In this document: piece by piece, positions 31,806 to 40,891 of the stretch | Position numbering within the stretch: the first letter of the stretch is position 1 | Layout of the letters: each line of letters opens with the position of its first letter | Assembly: GCA_023664535.1 (NCBI GenBank) | Contig: JAMPFJ010000004.1 | Location: 62,001 to 126,000, forward strand | DNA: 64,000 nucleotides | Direction: 5' to 3' | Source of the DNA: Bacteroidales bacterium | Lineage (GTDB): Bacteria; Bacillota; Clostridia; Lachnospirales; Lachnospiraceae | The notes under the pieces: generated by a model | What the model was told of the DNA's origin: nothing | What the model saw: only the letters and a program-made list of their open reading frames with translations | Database searches by the model: none | Translations under genes and position numbers: made by a program

Positions 31806-33215
31806 ATGGGTGGATTTTTTGGAGTTGTTGCAAAAGAAGATTGTATGTTTGATTTGTTTTTCGGAACGGACTACCATTCCCATTTAGGTACCAGACGCGG
31901 TGGTCTTGCCGTTTATGGAGAAAAAGGCTTCGACCGTTCCATTCATAACATCGAGAATGCCCCTTTCCGTACAAAATTTGATAAAGACGTACAGGAAATG
32001 GAAGGGTACATGGGCATTGGCTGTATTTCTGACTACGAACCCCAGCCCTTAATTGTGCGTTCCCACCACGGAACCTATGCCATTACCACCGTAAGTAAAA
32101 TCAATAATACGAACGAGATTGTCAATACCGTTTTCCGTAACGGTAATTCCCACTTTTTGGAGATGAGCGGCGGCGATATCAATCCGACAGAGCTGGTCGC
32201 CGCCATTATCAACCAGAAAGAAAACATTATTGACGGCATCCACTATGCCCTGGAGCTCATTGATGGCTCGCTGACCATCATGCTCATGACGCCAAAGGGT
32301 ATCTATGCCGCAAGGGACAAATACGGGAGAACCCCTCTTGTTATCGGGAAAAAGGAGGATGCCTACTGCCTGACCTTTGAAGACTTTGCCTACCGTAATC
32401 TCGGCTACGAGGATTATAAAGAACTCGGTCCGGGTGAAATCGACATTGTCACCAGGGAGGGTGTAAAAACCTTAGTTGCCCCGGGAAAGGAAATGAAAAT
32501 CTGTACCTTCCTTTGGGTATATTACGGTTATCCGTCCAGCTCCTACGAGGGGGTAAGCGTCGAGCAGATGCGCTACAACTGCGGAGCTTCCCTGGCAAAG
32601 CGGGACAATGTAAAGCCGGATATCGTTGCCGGTGTTCCCGACTCGGGAACCGCTCATGCCGTCGGTTATTCCAATGCCTCCGGCATTCCCTTTTCCAGAC
32701 CGTTTATCAAATATACACCGACCTGGCCCCGTTCTTTCATGCCGACCATACAGAGCAAACGGAATCTGATTGCCAAAATGAAACTCATTGCCGTACATGA
32801 TTTGATTAAGGATAAAAGCCTGTTATTGATTGATGATTCCATTGTCCGTGGGACACAGTTACGGGAAACAACGGAATTTCTCTATCAGAGCGGTGCAAGG
32901 GAGGTTCATATCCGCCCTGCCTGCCCGCCGTTGGTATACGGCTGTAAGTATTTGAATTTCTCCCGCTCCTCCTCCGAAATGGATTTAATTACCCGACGGG
33001 TCATCGCCAGACTGGAGGGGACCGAGGAAATCTCCGAGGAGGTATTACAGCAATATACCGACCCGGAATCACCAAAATATGACCGGATGGTAGAAGAAAT
33101 CCGCAAAGAGCTTAATTTCACTACTCTCCGCTATAACCGGCTGGACGATATGCTGAAAGCGGTAGGTCTTCCGGAAGAAAAGCTTTGCACCTACTGCTGG
33201 AACGGAAAAGAATAA
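31806..33215 (+). CDS. PurF paralogue without the N-terminal catalytic cysteine
   Basis: Amidophosphoribosyltransferase homologue of 469 aa. The class II glutaminase domain normally begins with Cys right after Met or a short propeptide (CGVFG). Here the protein starts MGGFFGVVAKED, so position 2 is Gly and the nucleophile is missing. The phosphoribosyltransferase half keeps the PRPP loop LLLIDDSIVRGTQLRE near residue 345 and VAGVPDSGTAHAVGYS, and the C-terminal Cys pair LCTYCWNG resembles the iron-sulphur Cys pair of PurF. It may use free ammonia, act on another nucleophile, or regulate the true PurF (54825-56291), which keeps its Cys. SD AGAGGAG is good. It is a single gene with its own promoter, not next to other pur genes. 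Confidence 0.88.
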   Translation: MGGFFGVVAKEDCMFDLFFGTDYHSHLGTRRGGLAVYGEKGFDRSIHNIENAPFRTKFDKDVQEMEGYMGIGCISDYEPQPLIVRSHHGTYAITTVSKINNTNEIVNTVFRNGNSHFLEMSGGDINPTELVAAIINQKENIIDGIHYALELIDGSLTIMLMTPKGIYAARDKYGRTPLVIGKKEDAYCLTFEDFAYRNLGYEDYKELGPGEIDIVTREGVKTLVAPGKEMKICTFLWVYYGYPSSSYEGVSVEQMRYNCGASLAKRDNVKPDIVAGVPDSGTAHAVGYSNASGIPFSRPFIKYTPTWPRSFMPTIQSKRNLIAKMKLIAVHDLIKDKSLLLIDDSIVRGTQLRETTEFLYQSGAREVHIRPACPPLVYGCKYLNFSRSSSEMDLITRRVIARLEGTEEISEEVLQQYTDPESPKYDRMVEEIRKELNFTTLRYNRLDDMLKAVGLPEEKLCTYCWNGKE

Positions 33216-33233
33216 GGAAAACCGGATAGAAAG

Positions 33234-33290
33234 GGAAAAGGGGATGCCCCATGAAAACAAAATATTTCTTCATGGAACATCCCCTTTTCC
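33234..33290. terminator. Strong bidirectional terminator between convergent genes
   Basis: GGAAAAGGGGATG (33234-33246) pairs perfectly with CATCCCCTTTTCC (33278-33290), with an inner pair CCATGAA/TTCATGG. It lies between the PurF-like gene and the lipoprotein gene, whose stops face each other. The T-rich part lies inside the stem on each strand, so it should work both ways. Confidence 0.8.
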
Positions 33291-33294
33291 TCTG

Positions 33295-35502
33295 TCAGCG
33301 GTTCTCATTTACATAAGTGGCGGCACGCTGCTGAATAATCATCACGGTTTCTTCTATACTTTTATCTCCTGCAAAATACGCTTCGGCCTCCTCCTGTATA
33401 ATTCCCATCAAATCTGTATTGCCGCTGTAACTCTTATGGGTATGGCTAATCAGCTCTTTAAGCTTATTCTGCCGCTTCTCCGACATCGGTTCCATTTCTA
33501 TAACGACACTTTCATAATCAAAAAACCCCGGCGTCTCTACCGCATTCCGATTATACCTTTGTATCGCATTATCCAGACAATCTTCTCTGGTAGGTATCCC
33601 CAGCACATCCTCCTGATATTTCTTTGTCATGAACATTCGGATAAATTCCCATGCCCCCTCTTTTACTTCTGACCGGGAGTAAATTCCCATCTGCTGATAA
33701 AACGCAAAGTATGAGCCCTGTCTGTCTTCGCAGGGGTATCCGATAAAAGTAATTTCTCCCCCAAACAGCTCCTCATATATCTGTATCTGGTTATATCCAA
33801 CCTGTTCCTCTGCCAAAAGGATTTTCCCTTCCCTCATCAGACTGACCATTTCCGCATTGGAATACTCTGTCTCCTCATCTTGTCCCGTATTGCAAATCTC
33901 CAGAATATCTTTAAATTCCCGGCTGTCAAAAAAACATTCCCCTGTATTCCAATCAATAAAATCATTCATTCCGCCATCAAGAATTGCATACAGCATATGT
34001 GACTTATTTTCCATGTAAAATAGTCTCTTCCCAGGCTTTTCCCGGAGCAGCGCTTTCAGCTCATCCATATTCCAGCCTCCAGCCTCTCCTACAATATCTG
34101 TACTGCCTATCAACGTATTAATACCAAATTCCGCAGCCAGATAGTAAAACCGGTCATTGATTTTCATTGCTTCCGCCACGGAATCTGACAGTTCCTCCGG
34201 ACTAACCGTTGAATCTTTTTCATAATACGGAGTCAAATCCTCCAACACCCCTTTTGCCACATACTGTTCCACCGGAAGATTTTGCAAGCCGATAATAACG
34301 TCCGGGGCATTTCCCGCAATAATTTCCGTATTCAGCTTTGTTATCGCATCAAAGCCTTGCGAATACTCTTTAACCTTTAGCTTATATTTCTGACTGTTCT
34401 GATTAAATTCTTTTATTTCCTCCTCAATCGTCGCTGCTTCATCCGTAATTCCCACGGTAATCACTTTCTTTTCCTCCAGTCCTGCCGCGTCCTCTTTGCG
34501 TTTACGGTAAAGAATTAAATCACCGTCTGTCTGCCGCATACCAAGCAGACACCCTTTCCCTACGGACAAAATAGAATACGCACTTTCCATATCTATACCG
34601 GATTCTATATAATCCACCAGCTTTGTGCTGCTTTCCTGCGCCGTGTCATACCCGTAAATTCCCGAATTGTCCCTGTAATAAAAATCATACTCCGCACCCT
34701 CCAGCAGAGCGTCCGAATTGCCGAAGCTTTGCAGTCCCGGTTTGTAAACAGCCCCCCATTTTTTCTTATCCATATCGATTATCCGAACCTTTGCCTCTTC
34801 CCTGCCGTCAAAAGCACATGCAATCTGTCCGTTTTTCATTCTGGCAATGCCGGATAAGCGGTCATCTGTTTTTAATTCAAATGAAAACCTGCCTTCTTCA
34901 TCCAAAACCCCAATTATCCCGTCTGTTACATAAACCAGTCTTCCTTTCCCATCCATCAGCATTCTGCTGATATCCTGCTTCTCCGATATCTGCATGGCTT
35001 CCGTAATATCTTCACGAAACAGCTCCTTTCCCTGCTGGTCCGTTTTCAGCAGGAATTCTCCTGCTTCACCTCCATTTTCCGTACCGGTGTTGACAAAAAA
35101 TGTTATTCCCTCATCCTCCCCTATCAGAAGAGGAAACATAGTCTCATTTTCTTTCCTGTCCGGCAAAGGGATTTCCTTCACTTCTCCTCCATCCAGATTT
35201 GCCGAATATGCCCTGTATATAACCTCCTGTTCTATCTCCCTGGCTTCGGAAGATGCCTCCTCCCCAGATTCGTTTTCATTCCCCGTCCATTCCTCGGTAA
35301 AAAGATATATTCTGTCCTCTTTTATTAAATATTTCCGAATATCACCTGCAATTTCTTCCATCGCAAGAACATTTTCTTCATATACTGCACTGCCGTCCTC
35401 CCTCTTTTCCTCTGTCCAATCCTCCTGTTTATTACAGCCTGCCATTGTTATAACCAATACCATGAGCATAAACCATAAACCCTGAACCGCTCCGCTTCTC
35501 AT
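33295..35502 (-). CDS. Extracellular solute-binding-like lipoprotein with N-terminal propeller-like region
   Basis: Secreted lipoprotein of 735 aa. The lipobox ITMAGC places the lipidated Cys near residue 23. Residues about 30-350 form short acidic blades resembling a beta-propeller or sensor region (LVYVTDGIIGVLDEEG, YRDNSGIYGYDT). From about 358 the ABC substrate-binding fold begins (VITVGITDEAATIEEEIKEF, then NTEIIAGNAPDVIIG). It is roughly 300 residues longer than a usual sugar-binding protein. No importer permease lies nearby; the upstream neighbour is a MacB-type exporter, so it may act as a sensor or an orphan binding protein. GGAGG 7 bases before ATG fixes the start at 35502. Confidence 0.85.
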   Translation of the reverse strand: MRSGAVQGLWFMLMVLVITMAGCNKQEDWTEEKREDGSAVYEENVLAMEEIAGDIRKYLIKEDRIYLFTEEWTGNENESGEEASSEAREIEQEVIYRAYSANLDGGEVKEIPLPDRKENETMFPLLIGEDEGITFFVNTGTENGGEAGEFLLKTDQQGKELFREDITEAMQISEKQDISRMLMDGKGRLVYVTDGIIGVLDEEGRFSFELKTDDRLSGIARMKNGQIACAFDGREEAKVRIIDMDKKKWGAVYKPGLQSFGNSDALLEGAEYDFYYRDNSGIYGYDTAQESSTKLVDYIESGIDMESAYSILSVGKGCLLGMRQTDGDLILYRKRKEDAAGLEEKKVITVGITDEAATIEEEIKEFNQNSQKYKLKVKEYSQGFDAITKLNTEIIAGNAPDVIIGLQNLPVEQYVAKGVLEDLTPYYEKDSTVSPEELSDSVAEAMKINDRFYYLAAEFGINTLIGSTDIVGEAGGWNMDELKALLREKPGKRLFYMENKSHMLYAILDGGMNDFIDWNTGECFFDSREFKDILEICNTGQDEETEYSNAEMVSLMREGKILLAEEQVGYNQIQIYEELFGGEITFIGYPCEDRQGSYFAFYQQMGIYSRSEVKEGAWEFIRMFMTKKYQEDVLGIPTREDCLDNAIQRYNRNAVETPGFFDYESVVIEMEPMSEKRQNKLKELISHTHKSYSGNTDLMGIIQEEAEAYFAGDKSIEETVMIIQQRAATYVNENR

Positions 35503-35555
35503 CACACTGCCTCCAATCTGCCTTCACACACTGTCCCACGATATTTACCAAGCTA

Positions 35556-35584
35556 AACATAGCATATCAAAATACCCGGTTCAA
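35556..35584 (-). promoter_or_regulatory. Probable promoter of the lipoprotein gene
   Basis: Minus strand: -35 TTGAAC (35584-35579), 17-base spacer, -10 TATGTT (35561-35556), 55 bases before the start at 35502. This suggests the lipoprotein gene can be transcribed apart from the ABC genes upstream. Confidence 0.55.
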
Positions 35585-35634
35585 CAGGTCTGCTTTATTC
35601 TTAAGAATTTCGACAGATTTTAAGCCAATGCCAA

Positions 35635-36813
35635 TTAAATGGTATGCTGTAATGCCTCAACAGGCCGCTTATTCGCTGCTTTATATGCCGGATAAAGTCC
35701 AAATACCACTCCAATCAGCATGGAAAAGCCGAGTGCAATCCAGACTACATCCCCTGACAGGCTTGCTGTCAGGGACGACTCTGCATAATTGATTAACACC
35801 ACTATCAAAACGGATAATCCGATACCAATCAGGCATCCGGTTATACTGACCAGTAACGCCTCTATCAGAAACTGCATGAGTATCGTCTGCTTTTTTGCCC
35901 CGATTGCTTTACGGATTCCTATTTCTCTTGTCCTCTCCGTCACCGATACTAACATAATATTCATAATGCCGATTCCTCCAACCAGAAGAGAAATGGCGGC
36001 AATACCACCGAGCATCCATTTCATCGTATCCGTCACGCTGCTCATAGTTTCCATTACCGTAGAAGAATTAACGAGGGAAAATGCATCCATATCTCCGGAT
36101 AACCGGTTAAACAGGTACGACGTAATATCCTGCTCCACCCTGTCCATACTTTCCTCATCCGCTGAAGAAAGATAAAAAGTGGTTACTTCACGGCTATTTC
36201 CACTAATCCCGGATAACACAGTCCATGGAACATATATCTCAAGCCGTTCGGATACATTCCCGATTGCCGTCTCTTCCTCCTCCAATACTCCGACAACCGT
36301 AAAATGATATCCGTTGATAGAAATGACTTTCCCTGCCACATTGTTTTCTCCAAACAATTCTTCCGCAGCTGCAGCGTTGATTACCGCTGCAAATGTTTTT
36401 TGGTTTACATCCGCATTTTTCAAAAATCTTCCTTTTTCCAGCGACAGACCCAAAATATCATAATATGCACCAGTCGTTCCATAAAGTGTAACGGATGCAC
36501 TGTTCCGCCCATATTTTGCCGTTCCGCTTCCCTGCGAAAACGGAGCAGCATCTTTCACCGACTCTGTTTCCCTTAATGCATTTATCTCTGACAGGGTAAA
36601 GGGCACTCCTTTATCATCCAGAATCTGTACGGTCAGCAGATTCGTCCCCATCTGATTAATGGACTCTGTCACTTTACCGGTTGCCCCATTAACAATAGAA
36701 ACCAGCACCACCAGAGACATTACCCCGATAATCATTCCGAGCATGGTGAGAAAGGAACGCAGTTTATTGGAAAAAATCGAATCCACCGCCATTTTAAGAG
36801 ATTGTAACAGCAT
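35635..36813 (-). CDS. MacB-type ABC transporter permease (FtsX family)
   Basis: Integral membrane subunit of 392 aa with the MacB topology. One membrane helix is at about 17-40 (LTMLGMIIGVMSLVVLVSIV), followed by a large extracytoplasmic MacB_PCD domain (about 45-260), then three helices near 268-290, 315-345 and 360-380 in the FtsX domain (GGIGIMNIMLVSVTERTREI and GIRKAIGAKK). These permeases do not move substrates across the inner membrane by themselves; they drive export by mechanotransmission together with an adaptor. Start overlaps the ATPase gene end by 20 bases. It belongs to one operon with the ATPase and the HlyD-like adaptor. Confidence 0.93.
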   Translation of the reverse strand: MLLQSLKMAVDSIFSNKLRSFLTMLGMIIGVMSLVVLVSIVNGATGKVTESINQMGTNLLTVQILDDKGVPFTLSEINALRETESVKDAAPFSQGSGTAKYGRNSASVTLYGTTGAYYDILGLSLEKGRFLKNADVNQKTFAAVINAAAAEELFGENNVAGKVISINGYHFTVVGVLEEEETAIGNVSERLEIYVPWTVLSGISGNSREVTTFYLSSADEESMDRVEQDITSYLFNRLSGDMDAFSLVNSSTVMETMSSVTDTMKWMLGGIAAISLLVGGIGIMNIMLVSVTERTREIGIRKAIGAKKQTILMQFLIEALLVSITGCLIGIGLSVLIVVLINYAESSLTASLSGDVVWIALGFSMLIGVVFGLYPAYKAANKRPVEALQHTI

Positions 36814-37486
36814 CTGTCCTCCCCCTTTCCTCTACCTTTCCGTCCTTAATGACGATTTTCCGTTCAGCCTGATTCGCCACATGTTCATCATGCGTAATCA
36901 ACACAATGGTATTTCCTCTGTCATGCAGTTCACGAAACAGGGACATGATTTCCTCCCCTGTACGGGAATCCAGATTTCCCGTCGGTTCATCTGCCAAAAT
37001 CATAGCGGGATGTGTTACCAATGCCCGTGCAATAGCAACCCTTTGCTGCTGTCCGCCGGATAGTTCTGTCGGTTTATGTCCCTGCCGCTCTCTCAGCCGT
37101 ACCTGCACTAATGCTCTGTCCACCCTCTCTTCCCGCTCTTTTCGGGAAATGCGCTGATAAATTAGCGGCAATTCCACATTCTCCCATGCCGTCAGCCTAT
37201 TCAGCAGATTAAAATTCTGAAACACAAAACCAATTTTTTCATTACGGATTACTGCCAGTTCATCCTCAGAGTATTGCTCTATCGGCATACCATCCAGAAA
37301 ATATTGTCCTTCATCCGCCACATCCAGACAGCCAATCATATTCATCAGCGTAGATTTTCCACTTCCGGAAGGTCCGATAATGCTGACAAATTCACCATTG
37401 CCGATGTGAAGCGATGCATGGTCCAATGCCCTGACAAGCTCACCGCCAACCTCATAGGTCTTACACACATTATTCAACAAAATCAC
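36794..37486 (-). CDS. MacB/LolD-type ABC transporter ATPase
   Basis: ATP-hydrolysing subunit of 230 aa. Walker A is IIGPSGSGKSTLMNMIG near residue 38, the Q-loop is FVFQNFNLL, the signature [16 protein letters not shown] near 143, and Walker B plus catalytic Glu ILADEPTGNLDS. The His switch is VLITHDEHVA. It pairs with the permease downstream (20-base overlap) and starts at a GTG that overlaps the stop of the adaptor gene (GTGA), so the three are translationally coupled. GGGAGG lies 9 bases upstream of the GTG. The cargo of the transporter is unknown; family members export peptides, antibiotics or lipoproteins. Confidence 0.95.
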   Translation of the reverse strand: MILLNNVCKTYEVGGELVRALDHASLHIGNGEFVSIIGPSGSGKSTLMNMIGCLDVADEGQYFLDGMPIEQYSEDELAVIRNEKIGFVFQNFNLLNRLTAWENVELPLIYQRISRKEREERVDRALVQVRLRERQGHKPTELSGGQQQRVAIARALVTHPAMILADEPTGNLDSRTGEEIMSLFRELHDRGNTIVLITHDEHVANQAERKIVIKDGKVEERGRTDAVTIS

Positions 37487-39738
37487 TGCATACCACCTCC
37501 CGGCATTGCCCCATTTCCCGGTCCGCCGCCGCCTTTAAACTCCATTCCCGAGCCTCCGGGAATGTCTCCCGGCATGTCTCCCGGCATGCCGCCCATTCCA
37601 TTGTTCTCAAAATTGTTCATTCTGTTTCCCGAATCTCCGTTGTTTTCCTGGCTGTCCGCTATACGGTAATAAATCGTGTCTCCCATGGTAAGACCGGATA
37701 CCACCTCTACGTTATTGGCATCCGACAACCCCAGCGTTATTTCGGTTTCACCGGTAAGCTCTCCCGTCGCTTCGTCATAACCGGTATACACATAGGCTTT
37801 ATCTCCCTTATCGGTCACCGCCGCAAGCGGAATTGTCAACACATTTTCTGCCTGTTCAATAATCACGGTCACGGAAGCATTCATTCCGGAAAGCATATCC
37901 TCCGTTTTCCCAAAGGTAACCTCCACCGGATATTGCGCTACACCGTTACCGCCGCTGGCATTTCCGCTTACTCTGGTAATTTCACCGACAAAGGTTTCTC
38001 CCTCTGCGGCATCTAACGTAATTTCCGCAGACAATCCCACCTTCATGGAGCCGATATCCAATTCATCCACATTCATGGTTACCGTCATTTTATCCCCGTT
38101 GGCAATACTGAATGCACTTACCGTTTCAACAGAGGAAGCCTGGGTATTATCACCCGCTTCGGTTTTGCCTGTGCCGCTTCCGGCTGCCATCACCTGTGCA
38201 TTTCCCCCTCCGGTTAAAGAGGACGGTGCAGCCGCCGTCTGCTCCTCTCCTGTTTCCTGATTTTCTGTTGTCCCTGCTTCCTCAGTGGTTTTTTTCTCCC
38301 CGATTTTCTGCTCCTCGGTTTTCTGCTCTTCGTTTTCCTCCTTTTGCTCCTGTTTATCCACACTATCCTGCTCCCTGGCGGCTTCCTTCGTTACCTTCAC
38401 CATTATTGCCATACCGGCGGCTTCCCCATCGGTTTTGCGATATCGCACATACCATATTCCTTCCGCCACCTGTGTACGTCCATCCGTACACGGTATCCAT
38501 GTCTGTGCATCTTCGGTTTCAGCATACTCCATATCGGATGTCGTTCCGATAATTTCTCCCGCTCCCCCTTTTAATCCTTCAGGCATCCTGGCTGTCTTTT
38601 TTTCCGAATCCTGACTGTTTTGCGGCTGTACTGTTTCTACTGATGCCAGGGTCATAAATCCGGCACTCTTTTCCGATGTTGCTGTTAATGATAAACCTCC
38701 GTTACCCGCAGACAATTCCTCCGCAGCAATCTCTTTCCCGCCGCTGACGGAAACGGATGATGCGGTTATGCCAATCGTTTCCAGCATCCCGTCAACCGGC
38801 GCAGTAATCCCGCCGTCTGCCTGAATGGAAATCAGACTGTCCAGCAGGGCAACCAACCGTTCCCGTTCTGCTACCGCCTGTAAATATTCGGCAGACCTTG
38901 CACTGTCGTCTAATGTATAAAGCTTTGCGGTGGAATTAACCGTACTGTTGAGGGAAACATGCAAAGAAGAAACAGTGCCGCTGCTGCCAACCACAGGTAT
39001 TGCCTGATGAATGTATGCCTCGCCGTTTCCACATACCGTACCGCTTTCACTGACTACCGTCACCTCTTCCCCATCATCAAACAGGTCATCGTCAAAGGTA
39101 ATCACCATCTCCTCTGTATCCACGCTTTCTACGATACCTTCCGTTTCCGTATCCCCGCTTTTTACCGTCACCTCCTCACCTGTACTTAAGCTGCCTGCAC
39201 GGTCAAGCTTAACCGCCATTAAACCATCAACCGATAACAGCATCAATGCACCCTGCTCCTGCATCACCCTGGCAATATCATCCCCTTCATCGGCATAAAT
39301 TTTCTTTACTCTGCCAGCTATGCCTGCCTGAATGCTCTGTTTAGCAGAACTGCTTAGTTCGGCTGCTATTGTACTGTCTGACTCGCCAATCGCCTCTTCA
39401 ATCTCACTGAGGCAGAGGGCAAGAGACGCTTCGTCTACAGTTGCCAGCAGCGTACCCTTTGTAACAGAACTTCCTTCACTGACTAAAATTTTATCTATTG
39501 TCAAATCCGCCGGAAGAGTTATCTCTTCTTCTTCGGCATAAGCTATGGTTCCTGTTCCCGACACTCCGGTTTTAATGGTTCCGGTGGATACCACTGCCTC
39601 CATTTGTTTCTGTCCGCCCATCTCTTTCCCCATGCTTTTTTTTGAGATAAGCCAAAACCCTGCAATCGCTGCCACTGCCAATAACGCTACGCCGGTAATC
39701 CAACCTTTTTTTCCCATCCGCAATATCCGTTTCTTCAT
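37483..39738 (-). CDS. HlyD/MacA-type efflux adaptor, extended
   Basis: Membrane-anchored adaptor of 751 aa, about 300 longer than normal MacA/YknX. An N-terminal membrane helix (WITGVALLAVAAIAGFWLI, residues 14-32) is followed by the lipoyl/barrel parts (TIKTGVSGTGTIAYAEEEE, ILVSEGSSVTKGTLLATVD). A long middle section includes a low-complexity Glu/Lys/Gln/Thr stretch near 455-505. The beta-barrel/MP domain returns with MNASVTVIIEQAENVLTIPL near 640. The C-terminus is Gly/Pro/Met rich (GGMPGDMPGD). In Gram-positives these adaptors link the MacB permease to the cell wall or to cargo. It is first in the ABC operon and divergent from the two-component system at 40170. Confidence 0.85.
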   Translation of the reverse strand: MKKRILRMGKKGWITGVALLAVAAIAGFWLISKKSMGKEMGGQKQMEAVVSTGTIKTGVSGTGTIAYAEEEEITLPADLTIDKILVSEGSSVTKGTLLATVDEASLALCLSEIEEAIGESDSTIAAELSSSAKQSIQAGIAGRVKKIYADEGDDIARVMQEQGALMLLSVDGLMAVKLDRAGSLSTGEEVTVKSGDTETEGIVESVDTEEMVITFDDDLFDDGEEVTVVSESGTVCGNGEAYIHQAIPVVGSSGTVSSLHVSLNSTVNSTAKLYTLDDSARSAEYLQAVAERERLVALLDSLISIQADGGITAPVDGMLETIGITASSVSVSGGKEIAAEELSAGNGGLSLTATSEKSAGFMTLASVETVQPQNSQDSEKKTARMPEGLKGGAGEIIGTTSDMEYAETEDAQTWIPCTDGRTQVAEGIWYVRYRKTDGEAAGMAIMVKVTKEAAREQDSVDKQEQKEENEEQKTEEQKIGEKKTTEEAGTTENQETGEEQTAAAPSSLTGGGNAQVMAAGSGTGKTEAGDNTQASSVETVSAFSIANGDKMTVTMNVDELDIGSMKVGLSAEITLDAAEGETFVGEITRVSGNASGGNGVAQYPVEVTFGKTEDMLSGMNASVTVIIEQAENVLTIPLAAVTDKGDKAYVYTGYDEATGELTGETEITLGLSDANNVEVVSGLTMGDTIYYRIADSQENNGDSGNRMNNFENNGMGGMPGDMPGDIPGGSGMEFKGGGGPGNGAMPGGGMQ

Positions 39739-39762
39739 CCTCGCTTTCTTACCTCCGTTTTC

Positions 39763-39991
39763 TTTAATTACTAGGCATTTGCGAAACTCCCAATTTTCGA
39801 AATCTAGTTGTGCAATATAGACAATATCATAAGCAAGGCGCTTTGGAGCCGTTGGTACTTAGGTGCCGTATTTTGGCACCTTATGTACCATTACGTGCGA
39901 CAAGCAGCGAAAGCGTGCCTGCGTTGCTTTTGTCTATATTGTACAACGGACGTTAGCAAAAACAGAGTTTCGCAATTGCCTATTTAATTAC
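39763..39991 (+). mobile_element. MITE-like palindromic element, copy 2
   Basis: Second copy, 211 bp (39772-39982), same orientation as copy 1. Ends are TAGGCATTTGCGAAACTC and GAGTTTCGCAATTGCCTA. The inner blocks match copy 1 closely (TTGTGCAATATAGACAA, CTTTGGAGCC, GCGACAAGCAGCGAAAGCGT). The centre differs: here it is a different hairpin, GGTAC...AGGTGCC paired with GGCACCT...GTACC. A 9-bp direct repeat TTTAATTAC flanks it exactly (39763-39771 and 39983-39991). It has landed between the adaptor gene and the response regulator, next to their control region. Confidence 0.85.
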
Positions 39992-39995
39992 CCAA

Positions 39996-40090
39996 CAGAG
40001 TAACAGAAGTTTCTTTAAAAAACCTTGAAAGAAATTGAACAAAAGTTGAACGGCATTTCAATACTATTTTAAGAAAACTCTGTTACTCTG
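39996..40090. promoter_or_regulatory. Regulator binding region between ABC exporter and two-component genes
   Basis: Two signals overlap here. Three direct TTGAA repeats start at 40025, 40035 and 40046, that is one helical turn apart, as expected for an OmpR/PhoB-type regulator. They are enclosed by a 12-bp inverted repeat, CAGAGTAACAGA (39996-40007) and TCTGTTACTCTG (40079-40090). The region lies between the divergent exporter operon and the response regulator gene, so the regulator may control both directions. Binding is inference. Confidence 0.5.
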
Positions 40091-40109
40091 GAATAGTGAA
40101 ATCCGTATC

Positions 40110-40138
40110 TTGGTTTTCCCGAAGGAACGGGTTATAAT
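40110..40138 (+). promoter_or_regulatory. Promoter of the two-component system genes
   Basis: -35 TTGGTT (40110-40115), 17-base spacer, perfect -10 TATAAT (40133-40138), 32 bases before the response regulator start at 40170. The spacer contains CCCG-aaggaa-CGGG, a small palindrome. Confidence 0.75.
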
Positions 40139-40169
40139 AAGAGCAGAAATATGATTGGAGAATACAACT

Positions 40170-40850
40170 ATGCGGTTATTGGTAGTAGAAGACGAAGAAG
40201 GCTTTGCAGAAGCCCTGTGTGCTTCCTTAAAAACGGAACGTTACATCACGGACTGGGCAAAGGACGGCGAGGAGGGACTGCTTCTCGGGCTGTCCGGCGT
40301 CTATGACGCCATTATCTTAGATATCATGCTGCCCAAAATGAACGGGCTTTTGGCGCTGCAAAAGCTTCGGGAGCAGGGAATCCAGACCCCTGTTCTTTTG
40401 TTGACCGCAAAATCCCAGCTGGATGACAAAATTACTGGTCTGGATTCCGGTGCGGATGATTATCTGACCAAACCCTTTCACCGGGAGGAATTATATGCAA
40501 GGCTCCGTGCCCTTACCAGACGGCAGACAGTTTCCGCTGTCCCGGCAAAGCTGGGCTATGGCGATATCTACATGCTCCAGGGCAGCAACGAGCTTTTCTG
40601 CCAGACCAGTGGACACAGCCTTCCCCTTAACGGAAAGGAATACCAGCTGATGGAATATCTCCTCCGCAATGCCGGACAGATTATCAACCGTGAACAGATT
40701 ATTGAAAAAATATGGGGATATGATACGGATACGGAATATAATAACGTTGAAGTCTATATTTCCTTTCTGCGGAAAAAACTGACCTTTTTAAAGGCGCAGA
40801 CCACGATACAGACAATTCGGAAGCTGGGCTACCGGCTTTCGGCAGATTAA
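40170..40850 (+). CDS. OmpR/PhoB family response regulator
   Basis: DNA-binding regulator of 226 aa. The receiver domain (1-118) begins RLLVVEDEEGFAEAL with the acidic pair. The phospho-acceptor Asp lies in AIILDIMLPKMNG near residue 51, Thr in LLLTAKSQLDDKI and Lys in DDYLTKPFH. The C-terminal winged helix (about 130-226) has LPLNGKEYQLMEYLLRN, IWGYDTDTEYNNVEVYISFL and TIRKLGYRL. TTGGAG about 10 bases before ATG; an earlier in-frame TTG at 40155 overlaps this site and is rejected. It is followed after 41 bases by its histidine kinase, and probably controls the divergent ABC exporter operon, a very common arrangement in Firmicutes. Confidence 0.95.
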   Translation: MRLLVVEDEEGFAEALCASLKTERYITDWAKDGEEGLLLGLSGVYDAIILDIMLPKMNGLLALQKLREQGIQTPVLLLTAKSQLDDKITGLDSGADDYLTKPFHREELYARLRALTRRQTVSAVPAKLGYGDIYMLQGSNELFCQTSGHSLPLNGKEYQLMEYLLRNAGQIINREQIIEKIWGYDTDTEYNNVEVYISFLRKKLTFLKAQTTIQTIRKLGYRLSAD

Positions 40851-40891
40851 ATAGGATGTACGTTTATTACGGAAAATGAAGGAGCCTAGCT

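Noticed and set aside
33295..35502. ABC importer with the solute-binding lipoprotein
   Set aside because: The adjacent ABC genes are MacB-type export subunits; no importer permeases with EAA loops are present.
37483..39738. Coding fusion error in the very long adaptor
   Set aside because: The frame is continuous, and adaptor domains lie on both sides of a low-complexity insert, so it reads as one true gene.
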